In this document: in pieces, positions 27,364-41,522 of the stretch
Position numbering within the stretch: the stretch's first letter is position 1
How the letters are laid out: every line of letters begins with the position of its first letter
Source: Halictus rubicundus
Lineage: Eukaryota; Arthropoda; Insecta; Hymenoptera; Halictidae
Length of the DNA stretch: 64,000 nucleotides
Reading direction: 5' to 3'
Assembly (NCBI RefSeq): GCF_050948215.1
Contig: NW_027488567.1
Location: 1,054,001-1,118,000 of the forward strand
The notes under the pieces: generated by a model
Told to the model about the DNA's origin: nothing
Database searches by the model: none
What the model saw: the letters and a program-made list of their open reading frames with translations, nothing else
Position numbers and translations under genes: made by a program

Positions 27364-29519
27364 GAGGATAGGATAGGATAGAGGATAGGATAGGATAGAG
27401 GATAGGATAGGATAGAGCAGGATAGGATAGAGGATAGGATAGAGGATTGGATAGGATAGGATAGCGGATAGGATAGGATGGAGTATAGGATAGAATTGAG
27501 GATAGGATAGGGTTGAGGATAGGATAGGAAAGAGGACACGATAGGATAGAGGATAGGATAGGATAGAGGATAGGATAGGATAGAGCAGGATAGGATAGAG
27601 GATAGGATAGAGGATAGGATAGAGGATTGGATAGGATAGAGGACATTATAGGATAGAGGATAGGATAGGATAGCGGATAGGATAGGATGGAGTATAGGAT
27701 AGAATTGAGGATAGGATAGGATAGAGGATAGGATACGATAGAGGATAGGATAGAGAATAGGATAGGATAGAGGATAGGGGATTGGATCGGATACAGGATA
27801 GGAGACGGTAGAGGATTGGATAGGATAGAGGATAGGATAGGATAGAGGATATTATAGGATAGAGGATAGGATAGGATTGATGTTAGGATAGGAAAGATTA
27901 CAGGATAGGATACAGGATACGATATTATAGAGGATACGATATTATAGAGGATAGCATAGGATAGAGGATAGGATAGGATAGAGGATAGGATAGGATAGAG
28001 GATAGGATAGGATAGAGGATAGGATAGGATAGAGGTTAGGATAGGATATAGGATAGGATAGGATAGAGGATAGGATAGGATAGATGATAGGATAGGATAG
28101 AGGATTGGATAGGATAGAGGATACCATAGGATAGAGGATAGGATAGGATTGATGATAGGATAGTAAAGAGGGCAGGATAGGATACAGGATACGATATTAT
28201 AGAGGATAGGATAGAATAGAGGATAGGATAGAGGATAGGATAGAGGATTGGATAGGATAGAGGATATTATAGGATAGAGGATAGGATAGAGGATTGGATA
28301 GGATAGAGGATATTATAGGATAGAGGATAGGATAGGATAGCGGATAGGATAGTATGGAGTATACGATTGAATTGAGGATAGGATAAGGTTGAGGATAGGA
28401 TAGGATAGTGGATAGGAGAAGATAGAGGATAGGATAGGATAGAGGATAGGATACGATAGAGGATAGGATAGAGAATAGGATAGGATAGAGGATAGGGGAT
28501 TGGATCGGATACAGGATAGGAGACGGTAGAGGATTGGATAGGATAGAGGATAGGATAGAGGATAGGATAGAGGATAGGATAGAGGATTGGATAGGATAGA
28601 GGATATTAAAGGATAGAGGATAGGATAGGATAGCGGATAGGATAGGATCGAGTATAGGATAGAATTGAGGATAGGATAGGGTTGAGGATAGGATAGGAAA
28701 GAGGACAGGATAGGATAGAGGATAGGATAGGATAGAGGATATGATAGGATAGAGGATAGCATAGGATAGAGGATAGCATAGGATAGAGGATAGGATAGGA
28801 TAGAGGATAGGAGACGATAGAGGATAGGATAGGATTGATGATAGGATAGGATAGATGATAGTATAGGAAAGAGGATAGGATATGATAGTGGATACGATAT
28901 TATAGAGGATAGGATTTGATAGGGTATAGGATAGGATGGAGGATAGGATAGGATAGAGGATAAGATAGGATAGAGTATAACATAGGGGATAGGATAGGAT
29001 AGAGGATAGGAGACGATAGAGGATAGGATAGGATTGATGATAGGATAGGAAAGATTACAGGATAGGATACAGGATACGATATTATAGAGGATACGATATT
29101 ATAGAGGATACGATATTATAGAGGATAGGATAGGATAGAGGATAGGATAGGATAGAGGATAGGATAGGATAGAGGATAGGATAGGATAGAGGTTAGGATA
29201 GGATATAGGATAGGATAGGATAGAGGATAGGATAGGATAGATGATAGGATAGGATAGAGGATTGGATAGGATAGAGGATACCATAGGACAGAGGATAGGA
29301 TAGGATTGATGATAGGATAGTAAAGAGGGCAGGATAGGATACAGGATACGATATTATAGAGGATAGGATAGAATAGAGGATAGGATAGAGGATAGGATAG
29401 AGGATTGGATAGGATAGAGGATATTATAGGATAGAGGATAGGATAGAGGATTGGATAGGATAGAGGATATTATAGGATAGAGGATAGGATAGGATAGCGG
29501 ATAGGATAGTATGGAGTAT

Positions 29520-32500
29520 ACGATTGAATTGAGGATAGGATAAGGTTGAGGATAGGATAGGATAGTGGATAGGAGAAGATAGAGGATAGGATAGGATAGA
29601 GGATAGGATACGATAGAGGATAGGATAGAGAATAGGATAGGATAGAGGATAGGGGATTGGATCGGATACAGGATAGGAGACGGTAGAGGATTGGATAGGA
29701 TAGAGGATAGGATAGAGGATAGGATAGAGGATAGGATAGAGGATTGGATAGGATAGAGGATATTAAAGGATAGAGGATAGGATAGGATAGCGGATAGGAT
29801 AGGATCGAGTATAGGATAGAATTGAGGATAGGATAGGGTTGAGGATAGGATAGGAAAGAGGACAGGATAGGATAGAGGATAGGATAGGATAGAGGATATG
29901 ATAGGATAGAGGATAGCATAGGATAGAGGATAGCATAGGATAGAGGATAGGATAGGATAGAGGATAACATAGGGGATTGGATAGGATAGAGGATAGGAGA
30001 CGATAGAGGATAGGATAGGATTGATGATAGGATAGGATAGATGATAGTATAGGAAAGAGGATAGGATATGATAGTGGATACGATATTATAGAGGATAGGA
30101 TTTGATAGGGTATAGGATAGGATAGAGGATAGGAGACGATAGAGGATAGGATAGGATTGATGATAGGATAGGAAAGATTACAGGATAGGATACAGGATAC
30201 GATATTATAGAGGATACGATATTATAGAGGATACGATATTATAGAGGATAGGATAGGATAGAGGATATGATAGCTTAGAGGATAGGATAGGATAGAGGAT
30301 AGGATAGGATATAGGATAGGATAGGATAGAGGATAGGATAGGATAGAGGATAGGATAGGATAGATGATTGGATAGGATAGAGGATACCAAAGGATAGAGG
30401 ATAGGATAGGATTGAGGATAGGATAGGAAAGAGGACAGGATAGGATACAGGATACGATATTATAGAGGATACGATATTATAGAGGAGAGGATAGGATAGA
30501 GGATAGGATAGGATAGAGGATAGGATAGGATAGAGGATAGGATAGGATAGAGGATAGAATAGGATAGAGGATAGGATAGGACAGAGGATAGGATAGGATA
30601 GAGGATAGGATACGGATAGAGGATAGGATACGGATAGAGGATAGGATAGGATAAAGGATAGGATAGAGGATAGGATAGAGGATTGGATAGGATAGAGGAT
30701 ATTATAGGATAGAGGATAGGATAGGATAGCGGATAGGATAGTATGGAGTATACGATAGAATTGAGGATGGGATAGGGTTGAGGATAGGATAGGAAAGAGG
30801 ATAGGAGAAGATAGAGGATAGGATAGGATAGAGGATAGGATACGATAGAGGATAGGATAGAGAATAGGATAGGATAGAGGATAGGGGATTGGATCGGATA
30901 TGGGATAGGAGACGGTAGAGGATTGGATAGGATAGAGGATATTATAGGATAGAGGATAGGATAGGATTGATGATAGGATAGGAAAGATTACAGGATAGGA
31001 TACAGGATACGATATTATAGAGGATACGATATTATAGAGGATAGGATAGGATAGAGGATAGGATAGGATAGAGGATAGGATAGGATAGAGGATAGGATAG
31101 GATAGGATAGAGGATAGGATAGGATATAGGATAGGATAGGATAGAGCATAGGATAGGATAGAGGATAGGATAGGATAGAGGATTGGATAGGATAGAGGAT
31201 ACCAAAGGATAGAGGATAGGATAGGATTGAGGATAGGATAGGAAAGGGGACAGGATAGGATACAGGATGCGATATTATAGAGGATAGGATAGGATAGAGG
31301 ATAGGATAGGATAGAGGAGAGGATAGGATAGGATAGAGGATAGGATAGGATAGAGGATAGGATAGGATAGAGGATAGGATAGGACAGAGGATAGGGTAGG
31401 ATAGAGGATAGGATAGGATAGAGGATAGGGTAGGATAGAGGATAGGATGGTATACAGGATAGGATAGGATAGACGATAGGATAGGATAGAGGATAGGATA
31501 GGATAGAGGATAGGATAGGATAGAGGATAGGATAGGATAGAGGATAGGATAGGATAGAGGATAGGATACGATAGAGGATAGGATAGAGAATAGGATAGGA
31601 TAGAGGATAGGGGATTGGATCGGATACAGGATAGGAGACGGTAGAGGATTGGATAGGATAGAGGATAGGATAGGATAGAGGATATTATAGGATAGAGGAT
31701 AGGATAGGATTGATGTTAGGATAGGAAAGATTACAGGATAGGATACAGGATACGATATTATAGAGGATACTATATTATAGAGGATAGGATAGGATAGAGG
31801 ATAGAATACGATAGAGGATAGGATAGGATAGAGGATAGGATAGGATAGAGGATAGGATAGGATAGAGGATAGGATAGGATAGAGCAGGATAGGATAGAGG
31901 ATTGGATAGGATAGAGGATTGGATAGGATAGAGGATACCATAGGATAGAGGATAGGATAGGATTGAGGATAGGATAGTAAAGAGGACAGGATGGGATACA
32001 GGATACGATATTATAGAGGATAGGATAGGATAGAGGATAGGATAGGATAGAGGATAGGATAGGATAGAGGATAGGATAGGATAGAGGATAGGATAGGATA
32101 GAGGATAGGATACGGATAGAGGATAGGATAGAATAGAGGATAGGATAGAGGATAGGATAGAGGATAGGATAGGATAGAGGATAGAGGATAGGATAGGATA
32201 CAGGATAGGATAGGATAGAGGATAGGATACGATAGAGGATAGGATAGGATAGAGGATAGGATAGGACAAAGGATAGGATAGGATAGAGGATAGGATATTA
32301 TAGAGGATAGGATAGGATAGAGGATAGGGTATTATACAGTATAGGATAGGTTAGAGGATAACATAGGGGATTGGATAGCATAGAGCATAGGGGACGATAG
32401 AGGACAGGATAGGTTTGATGATAGGATAGGAAAGAGGACAGGATAGGATACAGGATACGATATTATAGAGGATAGGATAGGATAGAGGATAGGATAGGAT

Positions 32501-34270
32501 AGAGGATAAGATAGGATAGAGGATAGGATAGGATAGAGGATAGGATAGGATAGAGCAGGATAGGATAGAGGATAGGATAGAGGATTGGATAGGATAGGAT
32601 AGCGGATAGGATAGGATGGAGTATAGGATAGAATTGAGGATAGGATAGGGTTGAGGATAGGATAGGAAAGAGGACACGATAGGATAGAGGATAGGATAGG
32701 ATAGAGGATAGGATAGGATAGAGCAGGATAGGATAGAGGATAGGATAGAGGATAGGATAGAGGATTGGATAGGATAGAGGACATTATAGGATAGAGGATA
32801 GGATAGGATAGCGGATAGGATAGGATGGAGTATAGGATAGAATTGAGGATAGGATAGGATAGAGGATAGGATACGATAGAGGATAGGATAGAGAATAGGA
32901 TAGGATAGAGGATAGGGGATTGGATCGGATACAGGATAGGAGACGGTAGAGGATTGGATAGGATAGAGGATAGGATAGGATAGAGGATATTATAGGATAG
33001 AGGATAGGATAGGATTGATGTTAGGATAGGAAAGATTACAGGATAGGATACAGGATACGATATTATAGAGGATACGATATTATAGAGGATAGCATAGGAT
33101 AGAGGATAGGATAGGATAGAGGATAGGATAGGATAGAGGATAGGATAGGATAGAGGATAGGATAGGATAGAGGTTAGGATAGGATATAGGATAGGATAGG
33201 ATAGAGGATAGGATAGGATAGATGATAGGATAGGATAGAGGATTGGATAGGATAGAGGATACCATAGGATAGAGGATAGGATAGGATTGATGATAGGATA
33301 GTAAAGAGGGCAGGATAGGATACAGGATACGATATTATAGAGGATAGGATAGAATAGAGGATAGGATAGAGGATAGGATAGAGGATTGGATAGGATAGAG
33401 GATATTATAGGATAGAGGATAGGATAGAGGATTGGATAGGATAGAGGATATTATAGGATAGAGGATAGGATAGGATAGCGGATAGGATAGTATGGAGTAT
33501 ACGATTGAATTGAGGATAGGATAAGGTTGAGGATAGGATAGGATAGTGGATAGGAGAAGATAGAGGATAGGATAGGATAGAGGATAGGATACGATAGAGG
33601 ATAGGATAGAGAATAGGATAGGATAGAGGATAGGGGATTGGATCGGATACAGGATAGGAGACGGTAGAGGATTGGATAGGATAGAGGATAGGATAGAGGA
33701 TAGGATAGAGGATAGGATAGAGGATTGGATAGGATAGAGGATATTAAAGGATAGAGGATAGGATAGGATAGCGGATAGGATAGGATCGAGTATAGGATAG
33801 AATTGAGGATAGGATAGGGTTGAGGATAGGATAGGAAAGAGGACAGGATAGGATAGAGGATAGGATAGGATAGAGGATATGATAGGATAGAGGATAGCAT
33901 AGGATAGAGGATAGCATAGGATAGAGGATAGGATAGGATAGAGGATAGGAGACGATAGAGGATAGGATAGGATTGATGATAGGATAGGATAGATGATAGT
34001 ATAGGAAAGAGGATAGGATATGATAGTGGATACGATATTATAGAGGATAGGATTTGATAGGGTATAGGATAGGATGGAGGATAGGATAGGATAGAGGATA
34101 AGATAGGATAGAGTATAACATAGGGGATAGGATAGGATAGAGGATAGGAGACGATAGAGGATAGGATAGGATTGATGATAGGATAGGAAAGATTACAGGA
34201 TAGGATACAGGATACGATATTATAGAGGATACGATATTATAGAGGATACGATATTATAGAGGATAGGATA
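29520..34270 (+). repeat. ~5.1-kb tandem core repeat, right copy
   Basis: Partner of 24370-29135. It lacks a short set of units around 30120 (GGGTATAGGATAGGATAGAGG replaces the longer series with GAGTATAACATAGG), which explains the drop in offset from 5167 to 5104. Confidence 0.82.
32337..32467 (+). repeat. A-module 8, G allele
   Basis: First unit is CAGTATAGGATAGGTTA, a private change from the GAGTATAGG of modules 6 and 7. Diagnostic base G at 32392; linked GACACG near 32671. Lies about 5.1 kb after module 7. Confidence 0.9.
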
Positions 34271-35607
34271 GGATAGAGGATATGATAGCTTAGAGGATAG
34301 GATAGGATAGAGGATAGGATAGGATATAGGATAGGATAGGATAGAGGATAGGATAGGATAGAGGATAGGATAGGATAGATGATTGGATAGGATAGAGGAT
34401 ACCAAAGGATAGAGGATAGGATAGGATTGAGGATAGGATAGGAAAGAGGACAGGATAGGATACAGGATACGATATTATAGAGGATACGATATTATAGAGG
34501 AGAGGATAGGATAGAGGATAGGATAGGATAGAGGATAGGATAGGATAGAGGATAGAATAGGATAGAGGATAGGATAGGACAGAGGATAGGATAGGATAGA
34601 GGATAGGATACGGATAGAGGATAGGATACGGATAGAGGATAGGATAGGATAAAGGATAGGATAGAGGATAGGATAGAGGATTGGATAGGATAGAGGATAT
34701 TATAGGATAGAGGATAGGATAGGATAGCGGATAGGATAGTATGGAGTATACGATAGAATTGAGGATGGGATAGGGTTGAGGATAGGATAGGAAAGAGGAT
34801 AGGAGAAGATAGAGGATAGGATAGGATAGAGGATAGGATACGATAGAGGATAGGATAGAGAATAGGATAGGATAGAGGATAGGGGATTGGATCGGATATG
34901 GGATAGGAGACGGTAGAGGATTGGATAGGATAGAGGATATTATAGGATAGAGGATAGGATAGGATTGATGATAGGATAGGAAAGATTACAGGATAGGATA
35001 CAGGATACGATATTATAGAGGATACGATATTACAGAGGATAGGATAGGATAGAGGATAGGATAGGATAGAGGATAGGATAGGATAGAGGATAGGATAGGA
35101 TAGGATAGAGGATAGGATAGGATATAGGATAGGATAGGATAGAGCATAGGATAGGATAGAGGATAGGATAGGATAGAGGATTGGATAGGATAGAGGATAC
35201 CAAAGGATAGAGGATAGGATAGGATTGAGGATAGGATAGGAAAGGGGACAGGATAGGATACAGGATGCGATATTATAGAGGATAGGATAGGATAGAGGAT
35301 AGGATAGGATAGAGGAGAGGATAGGATAGGATAGAGGATAGGATAGGATAGAGGATAGGATAGGATAGAGGATAGGATAGGACAGAGGATAGGGTAGGAT
35401 AGAGGATAGGATAGGATAGAGGATAGGGTAGGATAGAGGATAGGATGGTATACAGGATAGGATAGGATAGACGATAGGATAGGATAGAGGATAGGATAGG
35501 ATAGAGGATAGGATAGGATAGAGGATAGGATAGGATAGAGGATAGGATAGGATAGAGGATAGGATACGATAGAGGATAGGATAGAGAATAGGATAGGATA
35601 GAGGATA

Positions 35608-36950
35608 GGGGATTGGATCGGATACAGGATAGGAGACGGTAGAGGATTGGATAGGATAGAGGATAGGATAGGATAGAGGATATTATAGGATAGAGGATAG
35701 GATAGGATTGATGTTAGGATAGGAAATATTACAGGATAGGATACAGGATACGATATTATAGAGGATACGATATTATAGATGATAGGATAGGATAGAGGAT
35801 AGGATAGGATAGAGGATAGGATAGGATAGAGGATAGGATAGGATAGAGGATAGGATAGGATATAGGATAGGATAGGATAGAGCATAGGATAGGATAGAGG
35901 ATAGGATAGGATAGAGGATTGGATAGGATAGAGGATACCAAAGGATAGAGGATAGGATAGGAATGAGGATAGGATAGGAAAGAGGACAGGATAGGATACA
36001 GGATACGATATTATAGAGGATACTATATTATAGAGGATAGGATAGGATAGAGGATAGAATACGATAGAGGATAGGATAGGATAGAGGATAGGATAGGATA
36101 GAGGATAGGATAGGATAGAGGATAGGATAGGACAGAGGATAGGATAGGATAGAGGATAGGATAGGATAGAGTATAGGATGGTATACAGGATAGGATAGGA
36201 TAGACGATAGGATAGGATAGAGGATAGGATAGGATAGAGGATAGGATAGGATATAGGATAGGATAGGATAGAGCATAGGATAGGATAGAGGATAGGATAG
36301 GATAGAGGATTGGATAGGATAGAGGATACCAAAGGATAGAGGATAGGATAGGAATGAGGATAGGATAAGAAAGAGGAGAGGATAGGATACAGGATACGAT
36401 ATTATAGAGGATACTATATTATAGAGGATAGGATAGGATTGATGTTAGGATAGGAAAGATTACAGGATAGGATACAGGATACGATATTATAGAGGATACG
36501 ATATTATAGAGGATAGGATAGGATAGAGGATAGGATAGGATAGAGGATAGGATAGGATAGAGGATAGGATAGGATAGAGGATAGGATACGATAGAGGATA
36601 GGATAGAGAATAGGATAGGATAGAGGATAGGGGATTGGATCGGATACAGGATAGGAGACGGTAGAGGATTGGATAGGATATAGGATAGGATAGGATAGAG
36701 CATAGGATAGGATAGAGGATAGGATAGCATAGAGGATTGGATAGGATAGAGGATACCAAAGGATAGAGGATAGGATAGGAATGAGGATAGGATAGGAAAG
36801 AGGACAGGATAGGATACAGGATACGATATTATAGAGGATACTATATTATAGAGGATAGGATAGGATTGATGTTAGGATAGGAAAGATTACAGGATAGGAT
36901 ACAGGATACGATATTATAGAGGATACGATATTATAGAGGATAGGATAGGA
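35608..36950 (+). repeat. Four-copy block, member 2
   Basis: Offset 14835 from member 1 at its start. Shares the GGAAATATTACAGG change with member 1 (near 20887 and 35724), which members 3 and 4 lack. Private GATAGATGATAGG near 35775. Confidence 0.82.
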
Positions 36951-39218
36951 TAGAGGATATGATAGGATAGAGGATTGGATAGGATAGAGGATAGGATAGG
37001 ATAGAGGATATTATAGGATAGAGGATAGGATAGGATTGATGTTAGGATAGGAAAGATTACAGGATAGGATACAGGATACGATATTATAGAGGATACGATA
37101 TTATAGAGGATAGCATAGGATAGAGGATAGGATAGGATAGAGGATAGGATAGGATAGAGGATAGGATAGGATAGAGGATAGGATAGGATAGAGGTTAGGA
37201 TAGGATATAGGATAGGATAGGATAGAGGATAGGATAGGATAGATGATAGGATAGGATAGAGGATTGGATAGGATAGAGGATACCATAGGATAGAGGATAG
37301 GATAGGATTGATGATAGGATAGTAAAGAGGGCAGGATAGGATACAGGATACGATATTATAGAGGATAGGATAGAATAGAGGATAGGATAGAGGATAGGAT
37401 AGAGGATTGGATAGGATAGAGGATATTATAGGATAGAGGATAGGATAGAGGATTGGATAGGATAGAGGATATTATAGGATAGAGGATAGGATAGGATAGC
37501 GGATAGGATAGTATGGAGTATACGATTGAATTGAGGATAGGATAAGGTTGAGGATAGGATAGGATAGTGGATAGGAGAAGATAGAGGATAGGATAGGATA
37601 GAGGATAGGATACGATAGAGGATAGGATAGAGAATAGGATAGGATAGAGGATAGGGGATTGGATCGGATACAGGATAGGAGACGGTAGAGGATTGGATAG
37701 GATAGAGGATAGGATAGAGGATAGGATAGAGGATAGGATAGAGGATTGGATAGGATAGAGGATATTAAAGGATAGAGGATAGGATAGGATAGCGGATAGG
37801 ATAGGATCGAGTATAGGATAGAATTGAGGATAGGATAGGGTTGAGGATAGGATAGGAAAGAGGACAGGATAGGATAGAGGATAGGATAGGATAGAGGATA
37901 TGATAGGATAGAGGATAGCATAGGATAGAGGATAGCATAGGATAGAGGATAGGATAGGATAGAGGATAACATAGGGGATTGGATAGGATAGAGGATAGGA
38001 GACGATAGAGGATAGGATAGGATTGATGATAGGATAGGATAGATGATAGTATAGGAAAGAGGATAGGATATGATAGTGGATACGATATTATAGAGGATAG
38101 GATAGGATAGAGGATATGATAGCTTAGAGGATAGGATAGGATAGAGGATAGGATAGGATATAGGATAGGATAGGATAGAGGATAGGATAGGATAGAGGAT
38201 AGGATAGGATAGATGATTGGATAGGATAGAGGATACCAAAGGATAGAGGATAGGATAGGATTGAGGATAGGATAGGAAAGAGGACAGGATAGGATACAGG
38301 ATACGATATTATAGAGGATACGATATTATAGAGGAGAGGATAGGATAGAGGATAGGATAGGATAGAGGATAGGATAGGATAGAGGATAGGATAGGATAGA
38401 GGATAGAATAGGATAGAGGATAGGATAGGACAGAGGATAGGATAGGATAGAGGATAGGATACGGATAGAGGATAGGATACGGATAGAGGATAGGATAGGA
38501 TAAAGGATAGGATAGAGGATAGGATAGAGGATTGGATAGGATAGAGGATATTATAGGATAGAGGATAGGATAGGATAGCGGATAGGATAGGAAAGATTAC
38601 AGGATAGGATACAGGATACGATATTATAGAGGATACGATATTATAGAGGATAGGATAGGATAGAGGATAGGATAGGATAGAGGATAGGATAGGATAGAGG
38701 ATAGGATAGGATAGGATAGAGGATACGATAGGATATAGGATAGGATAGGATAGAGCATAGGATAGGATAGAGGATAGGATAGGATAGAGGATTGGATAGG
38801 ATAGAGGATACCAAAGGATAGAGGATAGGATAGGATTGAGGATAGGATAGGAAAGGGGACAGGATAGGATACAGGATGCGATATTATAGAGGATAGGATA
38901 GGATAGAGGATAGGATAGGATAGAGGAGAGGATAGGATAGGATAGAGGATAGGATAGGATAAAGGAGAGGATAGGATAGAGGATAGGATAGGACAGAGGA
39001 TAGGGTAGGATAGAGGATAGGATAGGATAGAGGATAGGGTAGGATAGAGGATAGGATGGTATACAGGATAGGATAGGATAGACGATAGGATAGGATAGAG
39101 GATAGGATAGGATAGAGGATAGGATAGGATAGAGGATAGGATAGGATAGAGGATAGGATAGGATAGAGGATAGGATACGATAGAGGATAGGATAGAGAAT
39201 AGGATAGGATAGAGGATA

Positions 39219-40610
39219 GGGGATTGGATCGGATACAGGATAGGAGACGGTAGAGGATTGGATAGGATAGAGGATAGGATAGGATAGAGGATATTATAGG
39301 ATAGAGGATAGGATAGGATTGATGTTAGGATAGGAAAGATTACAGGATAGGATACAGGATACGATATTATAGAGGATACGATATTATAGAGGATAGGATA
39401 GGATAGAGGATAGGATAGGATAGAGGATAGGATAGGATAGAGGATAGGATAGGATAGAGGATAGGATAGGATATAGGATAGGATAGGATAGAGCATAGGA
39501 TAGGATAGAGGATAGGATAGGATAGAGGATTGGATAGGATAGAGGATACCAAAGGATAGAGGATAGGATAGGAATGAGGATAGGATAGGAAAGAGGACAG
39601 GATAGGATACAGGATACGATATTATAGAGGATACTATATTATAGAGGATAGGATAGGATAGAGGATAGAATACGATAGAGGATAGGATAGGATAGAGGAT
39701 AGGATAGGATAGAGGATAGGATAGGATAGAGGATAGGATAGGACAGAGGATAGGATAGGATAGAGGATAGGATAGGATAGAGTATAGGATGGTATACAGG
39801 ATAGGATAGGATAGACGATAGGATAGGATAGAGGATAGGATAGGATAGAGGATAGGATAGGATAGAGGATAGGATAGGATATAGGATAGGATAGGATAGA
39901 GCATAGGATAGGATAGAGGATAGGATAGGATAGAGGATTGGATAGGATAGAGGATACCAAAGGATAGAGGATAGGATAGGAATGAGGATAGGATAAGAAA
40001 GAGGAGAGGATAGGATACAGGATACGATATTATAGAGGATACTATATTATAGAGGATAGGATAGGATTGATGTTAGGATAGGAAAGATTACAGGATAGGA
40101 TACAGGATACGATATTATAGAGGATACGATATTATAGAGGATAGGATAGGATAGAGGATAGGATAGGATAGAGGATAGGATAGGATAGAGGATAGGATAG
40201 GATAGAGGATAGGATAGGATAGAGGATAGGATACGATAGAGGATAGGATAGAGAATAGGATAGGATAGAGGATAGGGGATTGGATCGGATACAGGATAGG
40301 AGACGGTAGAGGATTGGATAGGATATAGGATAGGATAGGATAGAGCATAGGATAGGATAGAGGATAGGATAGGATAGAGGATTGGATAGGATAGAGGATA
40401 CCAAAGGATAGAGGATAGGATAGGAATGAGGATAGGATAGGAAAGAGGACAGGATAGGATACAGGATACGATATTATAGAGGATACTATATTATAGAGGA
40501 TAGGATAGGATTGATGTTAGGATAGGAAAGATTACAGGATAGGATACAGGATACGATATTATAGAGGATACGATATTATAGAGGATAGGATAGGATAGAG
40601 GATATGATAG
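39219..40610 (+). repeat. Four-copy block, member 3
   Basis: Offset 18446 from member 1 and 3611 from member 2. Shares the GGATAAGAAAGAGGAGAGG word with members 1 and 2. Confidence 0.82.
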
Positions 40611-41369
40611 GATAGAGGATAGGATAGGATAGAGGATAGGATAGGACAGAGGATAGGATAGGATAGAGGATAGGATAGGATAGAGGATAGGATAGGATAG
40701 AGGATAAGATAGGATAGAGGATAGGATAGGATAGAGGATAGGATAGGATAGAGCAGGATAGGATAGAGGATAGGATAGAGGATAGGATAGAGGATTGGAT
40801 AGGTTAGAGGATATTATAGGATAGAGGATAGGATAGGATAGCGGATAGGATAGGATGGAGTATAGGATAGAATTGAGGATAGGACAGGGTTGAGGATAGG
40901 ATAGGAAAGAGGACAGGATAGGATAGAGGATAGGATAGCATAGAGGATAGGATAGGATAGAGCAGGATAGGATAGAGGATAGGATAGAGGATAGGATAGA
41001 GGATTGGATAGGATAGAGGATATTATAGGATGGAGGATAGGATAGGATAGCGGATAGGATAGGATGGAGTATAGGATAGAATTGAGGATAGGATAGGGTT
41101 GAGGATAGGATAGGAAAGAGGACAGGATAGGATAGAGGATAGGATAGGATAGAGGATAGGATAGGATAGAGGATACGATACGATAGAGGATAGGATAGAG
41201 GATAGGGGATTGGATCGGATACAGGATAGGAGACGGTAGAGGATTGGATAGGATAGAGGATATTATAGGCTAGAGGATAGGAAAGGATGGAGGATAGGAT
41301 AGGATAGAGGATAAGATAGGATAGAGGATAACATAGGGGATTGGATAGGATACAGGATAGGAGACGATA
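40600..41369 (+). repeat. Left-flank-type island 1
   Basis: Carries GATACGATACGATAG and GGCTAGAGG units otherwise seen only at 0.5, 2.4, 5.5 and 47.5 kb. Matches 46925-47696 at offset 6325, including the rare GGACAGGGTTGAGG near 40880. Confidence 0.83.
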
Positions 41370-41522
41370 GAGGATAGGATAGGATAGAGGATAGGATAGG
41401 ATAGAGGATAGGATAGGATAGAGGATAGGATAGGATAGAGGATAGGATAGGATAGAGGATAGGATAGGATAGAGGATAGGATAGGATAGAGGATAGGATA
41501 GGATAGAGGATAGGATAGGATA
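41370..41522 (+). repeat. Reference run of nine perfect consensus 17-mers
   Basis: Nine consecutive unbroken GAGGATAGGATAGGATA units lie between a GAGACGATA variant on the left and a GATACGATA variant on the right. It is one of the longest variant-free runs I found and is a good place to read the consensus. Such local homogeneity suggests recent slippage or conversion. Confidence 0.9.

Larger units (their letters stand above)
24370..29135 (+). repeat. ~5.1-kb tandem core repeat, left copy
   Basis: Matches 29520-34270 at offsets 5167 (24485 to 29652), 5104 (25780 to 30884; 26506 to 31610), 5104 (A-module 27247 to 32351) and 5138 (27777 to 32915; 28495 to 33633). Homology ends at about 29135, where this copy has GATAGGATAG and the other GATATGATAGC. 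Confidence 0.82.
32337..37040 (+). repeat. ~5-kb core higher-order repeat, distant copy
   Basis: Same cassette order as 17570-22560, about 290 bp shorter overall. Its first third also overlaps the end of the tandem ~5.1-kb pair, so the core is a nested mosaic and not a simple ladder. Confidence 0.78.
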
